NCBI GenBank assembly: GCA_036940085.1
Contig: JALLBK010000134.1
Location: 1 to 64,000 of the forward strand
DNA from: Discostella pseudostelligera
Lineage: Eukaryota > Bacillariophyta > Thalassiosirophyceae > Thalassiosirales > Thalassiosiraceae
Direction: 5' to 3'
DNA length: 64,000 nt
The notes beneath the pieces were generated by a model that was not told the DNA's origin, did no database searches, and saw only the letters and a list, made by a program, of their open reading frames with translations. Position numbers and translations under genes: made by a program. The number at the start of each line of letters is the position of its first letter. The first letter of the stretch is position 1. This document shows, piece by piece, positions 21,672-32,197 of the stretch.

Positions 21672-23148
21672 ATGCGGCGCATATGGATGATATTCCTCCT
21701 CCGTTATTCGGCGGCTCTGCGATGTTGCACACGCTGTTCCATTCGACAATCACCACCGTTTCGTAGAGGCTCTCGGTTCCCAGTCCGATCATCACTGCAC
21801 ATGCTGAAGCATGCTAGTAGTAATGCGCCGTCTGACCGGTGGACACCGACTGGCGCTCCCGGCTCGTTGGAGAGACTGTGCAGTGTGTCACTTCGAGCTT
21901 GTCAATTGATGAACCCTCTTATTTCAAGCATCTACCACCAACTTGAGTCGTCCAACAACCTCGACTCTGATAGTAGTAGTGGTGGTGTACAAAAGTTGAA
22001 GCAGGATAATTCTGCATTCACCATCGCGGATGGATTAGTGCAACGCTTATTGGTTGAAATTTTATATTCACAAATTTCATTTCGTGATATTGTAGGAGAA
22101 GAGGAAGACGAGTGCCACCACGACAATGAGGCTACACCAAAGGGTACAATTGCTGGTGACGAATCATGGTTTCGAGTGCAGGGATTAACAATACCAAACG
22201 ACTTGAGACCAGTTGTGGAATCCACAAAAGCTTCCATTCATGCACTCGCTACAACACAATTTCTCACCTCATCCGAGACCAATAGTGACTTACAAAAATG
22301 CTTGGACTACCAGCATCTCACCGTATTTATCGATCCAATTGATGGAACACGTGAATTTTCAACCGGAAAGGGTGAGCAGTGTTCCGTGTGTATTGGATTC
22401 GCAAATGAGAATGGCAAGGCTGTTGCGGGTGTGATATATCGACCATTGTCACAACCAAAGCCGACGTGGGTGACCGGAGCAAAGTCTGAGAGATTTGTAG
22501 CGTGTGACTTTGGTGGGGACAATGTAATTCACTCGTTGGATGATAGCAGAATATCCCTTTTTGAGACGAATAATGATGAAAACAAGAGACGAGGGAGTTT
22601 ACTTACTACCAATGGATCTATTTCTCCATTTGTCGAATCTCTCATCAAGGAACTGCAGATGGAGCGTGTTAAATCGGGAGGGGCCGGGAATAAGCTGATG
22701 ATGCTATTGGAACATAGTCTATTTGACCATCATGCCGATGGCGGGAGTGCCTTGTACATTCAAGATCGTGGAGTGTCGAGATGGGATACATGTGGTGCCG
22801 AGGGTGTTTTGGAGGCATTTGGAGGAAATCTAATGAAGTTGACAACTTTTAGATGGAGAGGACGAACAAAATTCGATAAACAACAGGGAATTCTACACCT
22901 ATCTGGCTAGTCAGACGAATCTTGATTTCATTCCTGGGGTTGCAACAATAACAAAGTATAATTGCGGTCCATCGACGAGAGATGTACAATTAAATCAAAA
23001 GGCCCATGATGTGAATGATGTAAAAGCTTACTCGAATTTATGCGGATTGGTTGCATTCGGAAAAGAATGGAACACGCCCGAAGGAGCCATTTACATCGTG
23101 AAGGCGATACAGAGAGCTGCTAAGATACATCCTCCTTCGTTTGATTAA
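21672..23148 (+). CDS. Inositol-monophosphatase-superfamily phosphatase (CysQ/BPNT-like), frame broken near 3' end
   Basis: The first frame runs 21672-22910 and contains the family metal sites: SFRDIVGEEE, FIDPIDGTREF, and WDTCGAEGVLEAFGG. After the stop at 22908 another frame (+1) continues with clearly coding sequence from 22888 to the stop at 23146-23148: FYTYLASQTNLDFIPGVATI and VKAYSNLCGLVAFGKEW, which read like the rest of the protein. A 49-bp GT-AG intron (22838-22886) would join them as NLMK-EFYTYL (475 residues), but it would be the shortest intron here and would remove a KLTTF stretch that looks conserved; the alternative is a one-base frameshift. Family members dephosphorylate PAP/PAPS or inositol phosphates. 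A hydrophobic, arginine-rich N-terminus suggests organelle targeting. Confidence 0.75.
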
Positions 23149-23205
23149 ATTTAGCAATTATTGTAATTACTGTAGCAGATAGCATTAGCATGCAGATGTT
23201 CCATC

Positions 23206-24765
23206 TCAAGCAGCCATTGTAATTCGTGCTGATATCAATTCTAATAACTGCTCCTCCGAAAGTAAATTCAACCACGGATCCATCTCGCCATCATTCTTTT
23301 GAGATATATGAACATTTTCCGCCCATTCAGGAAGGAAGAGGGTCACTGCCGTGTTGGAACTCGGTAGGATACATTTCCGCAGTCCTTGGGATAATGTTGG
23401 CCTGAAGATTTGAGAGAACAGTAAGTGCACGAGATCTCATCGTAGATGTGATTGAAAGAGTAGGCAATATACTTACGCATCTTCGCCCAGAAATGGTTTG
23501 CATTTCTTCAACACTTCCAAAGAGCTATGAATCACACAAATATTCTTCACCATCTGTGACCTCTCACAGAAATCGAAGACAATTCGCTCAATCATGTGTG
23601 AATGCGTTTCCCCTATCTGTGTATCCGGCACAACCAGCAACAAACCCTGTCCAAGACGTCCCTGTGCTTTCGCTGACGTTGTCACAACCACTTTCATATT
23701 TGATTTGTCTGTTGGATTCTCGTGGCTACTCGTCGGAAGACCATCAAACATCGTTTCGTGACCATTAGCTGAATTGATTAAATCCGTTTCGACATCGAAC
23801 TCGTATCCAAGCAGGGACAAAGAGTTTATTGTCGAAGAAATTTGTGCATCATGACCTAAGAGAAGCATTGTATTCTGGCGTAGATTCATTCTTTCACCAT
23901 TGTCGTCATTCAAGTCAGTTTGGTAATCAAAAAGAACATCCAGAGCAAGAGATTGCCAACTATGTCTTTCACCGTGGCGTGTCTTTGAGACAATATCTTT
24001 CATGTATTGTCGAATGTATGGCAACGGATCGGATAGTTTTACCTTTCCATTCGGATCTTCTTCGATGAATGGGTATTTCATGCGTGTTACATCTCGTAAC
24101 TCAGACCAATTTGTGTAGAGTTCTCCTACCGTCAATGGTCGACTTCCTACAACACTCTTCCCTTGTCCATCCGCTGATGATGAAGTCGATGGATGAAATT
24201 TACCTCCATACTTTCCTCCACGTCCATTGGAGCGGCCACCATCCAGTAGTTGTTCTTCTAACAGTATTCGCACCATAAAGACTTCATCACACCCCAGCAT
24301 AGCATCTGGATCATTTCCTTGTTGTGTAATGGATGATAATGCCGACAGTTTTTGCAGAAGCCATTCGTATGATTCATCGTTATCATTGTTGTACCCAACA
24401 ATCATTTCATTTTCCAAACTAAATGCTTCGTGGTTGATACCCAATGCTTCCATATTCGATATTAACGTTGGCCAGACTTTCAAAGCGACGCAGATGGCCA
24501 TGAACGACCTGGATCGGCTGGTAGATGCAAGGGTGCCGTCTATGGATAGGAGAAACACATCGTCTATGCCGTCCAACTTTGATCGGAGTGATGACTTTGG
24601 CATGCATTGTCTCGGTGCATCAAATGCTTGGGTAGGTGATGAAATTGAGGGTGCGACGCGATGCATTGTCGTTGTCCTGATCGTCATGAACGCTGCGTTA
24701 CCATTCACTGACGTGAGCATAGCAATTGCCATGACAATTCTATTTGAAAGGGCCATGATCGGCAT
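23206..24765 (-). CDS. HAD-like protein with plastid-type presequence, motif I nucleophile replaced
   Basis: Exons 24765-23477 and 23401-23206, joined by a 75-bp GT-AG intron (phase 2), give 494 residues. The N-terminus (MALSNRIVMAIAMLTSVNGNAAFM) is a signal peptide ending at an Ala-Phe site, then a basic Thr/Ser stretch, the pattern of diatom plastid presequences. DGIDDVFLLSIDGTLAS at about residues 65-81 resembles HAD motif I (DxDGT), but the nucleophile position is Ser74 while the general-acid Asp76 and GT remain. The rest shows alternating helices and strands (VKNICVIHSSLEVLKKC resembles a HAD motif III/IV region). HAD membership is a weak-similarity call; the protein may be non-catalytic. 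The C-terminus is acidic. It converges with the IMPase-like gene. Confidence 0.6.
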
Positions 24766-25185
24766 AATAAGGTACTCTGTAGTCTACCACTCTCTCAGGT
24801 TACTACTAGTTGCCTTTTGTGGAGGTGGGGACGCTACTACTTACTGTCGGCGGCGGCCGTCATGGTTTGAAGAGGTTTGAAGTTTGAAGGTGAAGGTGGT
24901 GTGTTACGTCATAGCCCTTTTGGCGATACTTTATGAAATGTATTTTTCCTCCTACTTATTCCTCTATCAATATCCTCGCCAACTGAATTTGTGCTCTCTC
25001 TTCTCTCTCGCCTTCTGCTTTTGCTTTTGCGGTCGTTGGTTGTTGCATTGCATGCCAATTCCATTCAATTCATCATTCATCGCTGTCCACCGTCCACCCT
25101 CAACAACCTCCACATCAACTGATCCCTTTACCCATCCCATCTCGCGATTAAAAGGTCTACTACACGAGCAATAAAAGCGTAATCA
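24766..25185. promoter_or_regulatory. Divergent intergenic region, pyrimidine-rich upstream of 25186
   Basis: The 420-bp gap separates divergent genes. The half near 25186 is a long pyrimidine-rich tract. Neither a CCCGCC nor a CACGTG box was found, in contrast to most other divergent gaps. No gene is seen. Confidence 0.45.
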
Positions 25186-25890
25186 ATGTCGGCCCCATCT
25201 GTAAACGCACTTGGCATCAAGAAAGGCGGAAGAAGCAAGGGCTACGACACCCTCCTCTCCATCATTGACAAGGCATTATCCTCCTCCCGTGAGAAAATTG
25301 CCCACGATGCACCGACTATCATCAAGGAGTGTTATGGAGATTTAACATCATTATTCACATCTAGCGATGATAGTGACGGTGTTTCTCGTCTCGTGGATTT
25401 ACTCCTTGGAAAATTAGACAGTGTCCATGATAGGTTTGGATCCGAAAAGTCTACAGCGACTTCTTTAACGCAATTGGAAGAATTATTACAGCAACAAAGT
25501 ATACTTGAGGTGCTTCAGAAAATTGAGTCTGCAATTAACGAGGTGGAGAATGCTGAACGGCAATTCAACCAGGCCGATGCAGCAGATAAGAATTCCGCCA
25601 AGGAAGCAATCAAATTGGCCAAGATGTCGAGGGTGTCCCCTAGTGGGAAGAAACGACGGATAATGCCAGCTGAAAGTATTGGATATCAGGCTTATAGAAT
25701 GAAATTGGAATATCAACAATCTCTTGCACAGGAATTGAAGGAGGTGGAAGCAGAGAATGAGAAGTTGGAGAATGAGTTGAAGATTTCTTGGACGATGTGG
25801 GAGAAGAATTTTGAGGGAGTGAAGAGTGCAATCAATGTGATGGATACCTTGGGAGGAGGGGACGGCGATGGTGAAATTACTCGGGATTAA
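25186..25890 (+). CDS. Small coiled-coil protein, NNF1/PMF1-like kinetochore candidate
   Basis: A single exon encodes 234 residues. It is helical, with a coiled coil at about residues 160-205 (YQQSLAQELKEVEAENEKLE). The arrangement of segments parallels human PMF1/NNF1 of the MIS12 kinetochore complex: an N-terminal helix ending KECYGDL (compare TTCYKQF), a middle helix LTQLEELLQQQSILEVLQKI (compare the GNLEAVLNALDKI helix), then a Pro-containing linker and a helix ending in AEN repeats. Residue identity is low, so this is a structural-pattern inference, and an unrelated coiled-coil protein remains possible. No signal peptide or membrane segment is present, fitting a nuclear or cytosolic protein. 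Confidence 0.5.
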   Translation: MSAPSVNALGIKKGGRSKGYDTLLSIIDKALSSSREKIAHDAPTIIKECYGDLTSLFTSSDDSDGVSRLVDLLLGKLDSVHDRFGSEKSTATSLTQLEELLQQQSILEVLQKIESAINEVENAERQFNQADAADKNSAKEAIKLAKMSRVSPSGKKRRIMPAESIGYQAYRMKLEYQQSLAQELKEVEAENEKLENELKISWTMWEKNFEGVKSAINVMDTLGGGDGDGEITRD

Positions 25891-26458
25891 TTGTGGACTA
25901 TCGGATGTCGGAGGTGATTGCATTTGATTCCCAAATTCATATATTTGTATCCCTACGCGGATTTCCATTCCACCGCCATAATTTATGTTATTCCTGACAA
26001 ACAAAATAAGCATACCGTGCAACAATACTCCTCGGTGGAATGCATAATTTATGGTAAGCATAAGGCTGGTTACGAATTACGAGTACTAATTGTTGCAATA
26101 GGTAGATACAAGATCATTCCAGCAGATTCCAGATCATCCGCCGTGTCAATGAATACCTCCCGCCAAAATAAATGCCACGTGTAATTTTTCCCGCCAAGAA
26201 TTGCCACACGTGGAAGCAAAGTCGCGTCGAGTCGTCAGAGGCACTTTCCCGCCAAATCATGACGCACAGAATACCGACCACCCGACACCCGACACCGACG
26301 GACCACTCATTCGATCAATGCACCCACCACCCACCATGACCATTGCAAATCAACCCGAAGGTGGCGGCACTATAGTACTATAGCATGTTGTTGACGAGGC
26401 GATCACATCATAGTAGTGGCTGTCGTCCAATCTTTCCCGACATCCCATCAACGTCATC
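25891..26458. promoter_or_regulatory. Upstream region of RNB gene with three CCCGCC and two CACGTG boxes
   Basis: TCCCGCCAAAA at 26158-26168, TTTTTCCCGCCAAG at 26185-26198 and TTTCCCGCCAAA at 26245-26256 interleave with CACGTG at 26176-26181 and 26207-26212. TTTCCCGCCAAA matches a strong E2F-type site. The block TGCCACGTGTAAT recurs at 31574-31586 in another promoter. A minus-strand frame crosses the region but is antisense to the preceding gene. Confidence 0.6.
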
Positions 26459-29411
26459 ATGATCATGGTGTCCAAAAGCTCCTTCCTACCAATGCGACCT
26501 CGAAAGCTATGGTACCCTCGCCCGTATCTTCTGATGCTGATGTCTCTATCATTAACGCAACCGTCGTCGGTGATGGCACGTCGTCGCTATGTTTCATTTG
26601 TAAACTCACCAAGCAAATGCTCGTGGCAGAAATTTAATCGCCAGGGGCAATCAGGACAAAAACAGCAGGCCCGATGCATAAGGTCACGCCAGCTAGAATT
26701 TCACCAGCCAAGCGCTGCGGATTTCACCAAACTATTATCCTCCGCGTCAGACTGTGGCGAAATTACACATATTCTACGCAAATATGGTTTTGGCAATCGT
26801 TTAGTAACACTGACCAATACTGATCTTTCCCAGCGTCCAATGATCGCAGAGATTTACGCCGAAGGCATCATGAATATTTGCCTCATCATTCGATGGGTAC
26901 CCCCATCATCATCTACGTCGACTGATGCTGAAAAGCCACCACTGCTAGAAGTTTTTGTGATGAATGATGATGGTATGTTTAAGGATAGAAAGGTGATAGA
27001 TATAGGTGAGCCAGTGTTCATGCTGGAGATGTTCTTTTATGTGTTAACATTCTAACATATGGAACCTCTCAAATCCGCAGGCCAAATCACTACACTTTGG
27101 CAAGATGTTAACAGCGTATCGTCATTATCGACAGCAGACGATTTGGAAACGAGCTTAAAGTCCATATTCGATAGAGCACAAGAGTCATTACGGAACAACA
27201 TTTTGCCTATTGAAGCAGCAATGCAAAACATGTACAATAGCAGAATGGCAAATAGAGCAGTGCCACCGACGAATAATCGTCATGCACTAACAAAGAAGCA
27301 AATTCCACAAATCTCATCACAGTTTACAAATTCAGCACACATCGAGGAACTTTTTCGGAATCTACTCAAGATAGGAAACAATCGAATGTCGAGACTTGTC
27401 GACTCTGTAATGGCTACTGACTATTTGTATTCGGATTATTGCCGAGATGGAGACGATGAAAAACTCATACGGAGAATGATATCAGGTCGGGTATTGACAG
27501 AAGATGCTGCATCGGGAGGTCGGTTTAAGCGTCGGTCATGCCTGTTTGCGGCAGCTCAGTACGATACAATAAGTGGAGACATGGAAGATGTGCAGGTGAC
27601 ATTGGTCAACGGCGGTTGGTTAGCAGTAGATCGCAGCACCAAAGCTTCTGCAGAGGGTAGAAAGTTCGCCATGGCATCCAACAATATCAACGAATGCAGC
27701 AATTCACAGAAAGGACCATTCATTTTAACTGCCGCCGATGAGAGAATAGCACATCGTTTGGAGTGTCTTGCCATGGGTGATGTTTGGAAAAATGAATCGG
27801 ACCACGATAAGGACAAACAAATATTAGAGTTAGACGTGCGAGAGGCTCTTACCAGTATGAATCTACCATTGACATCGCAAGGAGCAACAGAAGCGTTGGT
27901 TAAGATTGGGAGATGGACAAAGAGTGCCAACAACGACGAAGTCAAGAGTAAAACTTTTTTCGAACCGTGGTCCCCGGAATTGCTAGATGCTGCTCGATCA
28001 CTGGCGCAATTCGAAGACAGGAGACGCGAGTCTTATGCCAAAATATGCTATCCTTCTGGCGGGAAGATATCAACTAAATTGGGCTTGGAGAAAAGAACCA
28101 ATCTCACCAAATTACCATGTGTCTGCATAGATGCACAACGTGCTTCGTTTCGAGATGACTCAATTGGTATTCGACTACGATCTTCAACCGGAAGAAAGGT
28201 TAACAAATCAGCATCTAAATGGGAAGTGCTGGTTCATATTGCAGACGTTTCTGATATCTACTTCGATAGAGAAACGGATGTCAACACGCGCTTGCTTCGA
28301 CAAGCAGCTGAACGTCGAGGACAGAGCAGGTATGACCTGCCCCTTGGTGAGTAGAATTTGAATGTTGGTTGTTTACGATTTCCGCGGTTTCTTCGCTTCT
28401 AATGCTTTCGCAACTTTAGGGCCATTGCATCTACTGCCACCTGTTGCATTGTCAGCGTTATCGTTGGCAACAAATAAAGATAACACACTGAATAGATGCG
28501 TGACGCTATGGGCCTACATCGATGAGAGAGATGGCAAACTTCTCGATGCAGGTTTAGAAAGGACATTTATTTCTAGTCCCAGAGCTTTGTCATTTGCCGA
28601 AGCCACTTCATTATTGGACAGCGGTGCTACTGACGGCCCTGGACTATCTGACATAAAATCAATACTCACTGTGGCCGAAAGAAACCTCATGTTGTGGAGC
28701 CAATATCACCAGCAACGTAACCAATCAGCACAGAAACGAGATCAGAGGCTTTCGACCAAAGAACTCATATCTAACCAAATGAACACTCTACCTGGCGCCA
28801 AACGAAGGGACGATGGTGTTGGGTATTCATTCCAACGTTCACGAGGCCATCGAATCGTTGACTCGTCATTAGACCTGTATGCTTTTGCTGTCGGTTTGTT
28901 GATGAATAGAGCAAAGCAACCAATACCTCGTGCCGTAGGACGAGGGGCTGATCGTGGAGGTCGCCTCGGAACTGCTCCTTTGAGACGTTACATCGATGGT
29001 CTTGCTCAACGGCAGGCCGTCTCCGTATTATGTGGTTTTGGCGAGCCATTAACAACGGAGGAATGCAGAGAAGCGTCAAAACGTGCTGCACTTGCCAGTG
29101 ACACAATTGACAATGTACGATCATCAAAGCAGTCAAGCACGACAGGTATTCGCACTGGGAGCAATCGGCGTCAAGTTTCTGCCTTGCACAATTTGTCTCG
29201 CTATCTTGCATCAATTGGTGGTTCTCAAACTCAACAGAGAATGAAAGCAACTAGCACAGGTCGCAATAATGAAGTTGTAATATTAGGAGTTGGTGCAATT
29301 GGGTTATGTAAAGGAGTGAAGGGGACGTTAAAGAGTGGAGATCAAGTTCTTGTTCAGGTCGACAACATTGACCCCGAGAAGGGACTTCTAGACGTATCCT
29401 TGGTCCAATAG
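26459..29411 (+). CDS. RNB-domain (RNase II/R family) exoribonuclease-like protein, organelle-type
   Basis: Three exons, 26459-27005, 27081-28346 and 28420-29411 (GT-AG introns 75 and 73 bp, both phase 1), give 934 residues. The N-terminus is hydrophobic and then basic, suggesting a plastid or mitochondrial presequence. The RNB domain spans roughly residues 520-820: TKLPCVCIDAQRASFRDDSI, then VLVHIADVSDIY, RYDLPLGPLHLLPPVALSAL, and TAPLRRYIDGLAQRQ (the conserved Arg pair of SPIRRYxDL). The end (VVILGVGAIGLCKGVKGTLK) looks like a degenerate S1/OB domain. In the DDD centre, the position corresponding to E. coli RNase II Asp207 is Phe539, while the other Asp residues are kept. The enzyme family degrades RNA 3'-5'; activity here is doubtful or altered. 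Confidence 0.8.
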
Positions 29412-29473
29412 ACTCAATCATCTTCACAACACATGTTGCGTAGTAATGCAATGAATGCCATACACTGTAGATA

Positions 29474-31115
29474 AATGTTACCTAGAAAACCATATTTCTC
29501 CTCTCAAGTTACTGTCCAACGCTGCCCTCCCCAATGTCAACTCGTGGCCTTCTTAAAGAAACCACGACGTCTCAATGGCGATATCCTCACGTGATGCATC
29601 GTCAATGCTACCCCCTGTATCAAATTGAACGCTGCCAATGATATCAATACCCCATTCAATGTCTTCCCCAATGGCGATGACAAACACGATATCATTACTC
29701 CAACGCCTAAGGCAGTTATCACCACCAAATCTCGAAACATTCCTATCCCCAGCATTGCTCCCTCTCCCGCAAAGACAAAACCATTCACCAAATGAATAAA
29801 TGACGAGATTGCTGCTGGACCTTTCACTGCATTGCGAACTTCTGCCAACGGTGAGAACAATGGCGTGATCATTGGCAATGCGAACCATTGCAAAGATGCA
29901 AGGATAACACCCAGTATCGCTCCCCAAGCAAATATTCGATCAGCAACCTCCCTCGCGGCATTGTCTCCGCCCATTGCCCTCGATGATGGGATAAGCGCCG
30001 CAGCTGTCCCCCGTACGCCGATAAGAACAACCAATCCAAGGCTGTATATTTGCATGGTTATACCATATGCTGCCGCAGAGACACCGCTTGGATCCATAAC
30101 CTGGGCACGTCGTGCCGCGGAGACGAAGGCAATATTGAGCATGGTTTGACGCAGTAGCATAACAAGTCCTCCCTGGATCAATGGCAGCAACGCTTTCATC
30201 GACGGGGGCTTGAATAGTTTTGACCATTGGATGAGCCGACGACGCATCAGTAGACGCAGATATATCAGAGCTGAGGTAAGTTCTGCCACGGCTGTTGCTG
30301 CAGTTGCTCCCGCGGCACCCAGTCCAGTCCCTACATTGCTGAGCAAAAACAAGCCAGATTTATTGACAGTTCCACTCCTTCCCAATCCAAAAATGCATAG
30401 CGGATCAAGAACCAGGTTCAACAGGTTGGCCGTCAATGAGACCTTCATTGGAGTGACGGTATTCAATAGTCCACGGTAGGCAGCAAATCCAGTCGCCGAG
30501 AACAATGCAGGTATCATCCCCAATGCCCTCCATCTAAGATAGGGCGTAGCATAATCCATGACACTCATGCTAGCCCCAACAACTGCAGAAGATGCTGCTG
30601 CCTCTGTCAACGATGAAGGCAACACCAATCGCAACACGACTTTGGGAAATGCAATCATCAAAAACGAGAATATCCCACCCAGAACATTCGAAAGAAATAA
30701 ACTCTCACAAACACGTTCCTTGGCAGCATCCCAATCCCCCCGCCCCACAGCATCTGCCACCAACGGGGATGTTATTGTTGGTAAGAACGCCGCCATGAAG
30801 TAAATGGAGAAGAAACATTGATTGGCTGCCGCTTGGGCTGCCAACGCCAATGGATCGGCGAGTTGCCCCACATAGAATGTGTCTACGGCATTGACTAATG
30901 GTACCACCATGAAGTTTAACATTGTTGGTATGGCCATGGAGAGAATACGACGATCTAATTCATCGGGTGGCAATAATACTCTCCATGTAACACCACTTTC
31001 GCCTACACTACTGTCGCTGGTTGTTGTGACCGTTTGGTGATTGTTCTTGGTAAGTTTTGGCAATGCCGATATAAACCTGGCCCAAGATGAAATATTACCA
31101 TCGATATCCAAGGAT
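29474..31115 (-). repeat. Arm 1 of a MATE inverted duplication (limits approximate)
   Basis: The minus-strand sequence from about 31115 (IDGNISSW codons) through the stop codon and into the 3' flank matches the plus strand at about 38720-40271. The flank match includes TTGAGAGGAGAAATATGG and the following TTTTCTAGGTAACATTT. Within the flank, copy 1 carries about 25 extra bases directly after its stop codon. Confidence 0.8.
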
Positions 31116-31405
31116 GTATCAACATCTTTGTTTGTGACTTCCTCATCTCCATTGGAATAGTTTTCTGCATCGTTTACTATCGAGGCCAGAGAGCGGCGGC
31201 AGCCGTTAGAATGATGGCCGAACTTCAACTGCGGCGAAGAAAGGGAAGATCGGAATTGCAACGACAACGCTGGCAGTGGTGGCGCCAGACTATCTACCGG
31301 ATTTATAACAGCGAATAATGATAGAAGTATGCACAGCCATGATGTGCCGATGATGGAGGGGGCTACGGCCGTATTCATATTGCTCGAAGGTTTGGAAATG
31401 GCCAT
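29537..31405 (-). CDS. MATE family transporter, copy 1
   Basis: A single exon encodes 622 residues. An N-terminal signal peptide (TSWLCILLSLFAVINPVDSLAPP) followed by a Ser/Arg stretch suggests plastid-envelope or secretory targeting. From about residue 150 comes a twelve-helix MATE fold: AIPTMLNFMVVPLVNAVDTF with YVGQLADPLALAA (first helix pair), PYLRWRALGMIPALFSATGF, VSAAAYGITMQIYSLG, and AAFNLIQGVALT. MATE proteins of this plant EDS5/DinF-like type exchange organic compounds for protons or sodium. About nine in ten residues are shared with the copy at 38406-40241 from DIDGNISSW onwards, while the N-termini differ. It converges with the RNB gene (125 bp between coding ends). Confidence 0.9.
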   Translation of the reverse strand: MAISKPSSNMNTAVAPSIIGTSWLCILLSLFAVINPVDSLAPPLPALSLQFRSSLSSPQLKFGHHSNGCRRSLASIVNDAENYSNGDEEVTNKDVDTSLDIDGNISSWARFISALPKLTKNNHQTVTTTSDSSVGESGVTWRVLLPPDELDRRILSMAIPTMLNFMVVPLVNAVDTFYVGQLADPLALAAQAAANQCFFSIYFMAAFLPTITSPLVADAVGRGDWDAAKERVCESLFLSNVLGGIFSFLMIAFPKVVLRLVLPSSLTEAAASSAVVGASMSVMDYATPYLRWRALGMIPALFSATGFAAYRGLLNTVTPMKVSLTANLLNLVLDPLCIFGLGRSGTVNKSGLFLLSNVGTGLGAAGATAATAVAELTSALIYLRLLMRRRLIQWSKLFKPPSMKALLPLIQGGLVMLLRQTMLNIAFVSAARRAQVMDPSGVSAAAYGITMQIYSLGLVVLIGVRGTAAALIPSSRAMGGDNAAREVADRIFAWGAILGVILASLQWFALPMITPLFSPLAEVRNAVKGPAAISSFIHLVNGFVFAGEGAMLGIGMFRDLVVITALGVGVMISCLSSPLGKTLNGVLISLAAFNLIQGVALTMHHVRISPLRRRGFFKKATS

Positions 31406-31739
31406 GGTCCGTGGTCGGCGGCGTCATTCAGCGACGGCAGCCTGCATGCAGCGGCAGGCTAGCGCCGTCGCGTCAGCCGTATTACTTTTTGGCGGGAGAG
31501 AAGGGGAATACTTTTTGGCGGGAGAGAAGTATAGGAGTAATATGGCGGGAGAGAAGTACTATGGCGGGAAATCTGCCACGTGTAATGCTGAAATTTGGCG
31601 CGAAATTAATTCCACGTGACCGCTGCTGCCGAAAACGAAAAGAGAAGAAGACCATGGATTATCCATCTTCGTAGCTTTGGCGGCTTTTGGCTTTTGGCAA
31701 TACTACTATCCTCCCACTCTTCACTTCCCAGCCCCCATC
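31406..31739. promoter_or_regulatory. Divergent promoter with tandem GGCGGGA array, E2F palindrome and two CACGTG boxes
   Basis: CTTTTTGGCGGGAGAGAAG occurs at 31485-31503 and 31511-31529; ATGGCGGGAGAGAAGTACT follows at 31542-31560 and ATGGCGGGAA at 31561-31570. Next come GCCACGTGTAAT at 31575-31586, TTTGGCGCGAAA at 31594-31605 (a palindromic E2F-type site) and TTCCACGTGA at 31610-31619. The array lies between MATE copy 1 and the PLAA gene and is the densest cluster in the window. Confidence 0.7.
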
Positions 31740-32158
31740 ATGTCGAACGACAATCAATTCCTCCTCGACGAATACATTCTATCCACGCAGGTCATTGCCG
31801 ACGGTGATCCAGTTCGATGTGTCACAGCCACCGCCACAGCCAACGAATCTGCACCGTCGTCATCGATCGAGCTCCTGTCAGGCTCACAGTCTGGCATCAT
31901 CTCGCGCATCGTCTTACCCAACTCTTTACCATCATTGAAACAGCAACATCAGGAAGAAGAGCCAGCATTGTTCATCCAGCCTGGGGGAGAGGCTACCCGC
32001 CATCCTCATCAGATTGTGGCCATTCTCTCTGGACCCTACATTTATTATGCCACGGGATGCAAAGATGGCAATGTTCGACTGTTCCATTCTTCAACGCATG
32101 AGTTGGTTTCTGTATTGGAAGGTCATACGAATGCCGTGACTAGTCTCTCATGGATTGT

Positions 32159-32197
<39 letters not shown>

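Noticed and set aside
25486..26061. 191-codon minus-strand frame
   Set aside because: Mostly antisense to the coiled-coil gene at 25186-25890 and crosses its 3' flank; no recognisable content.
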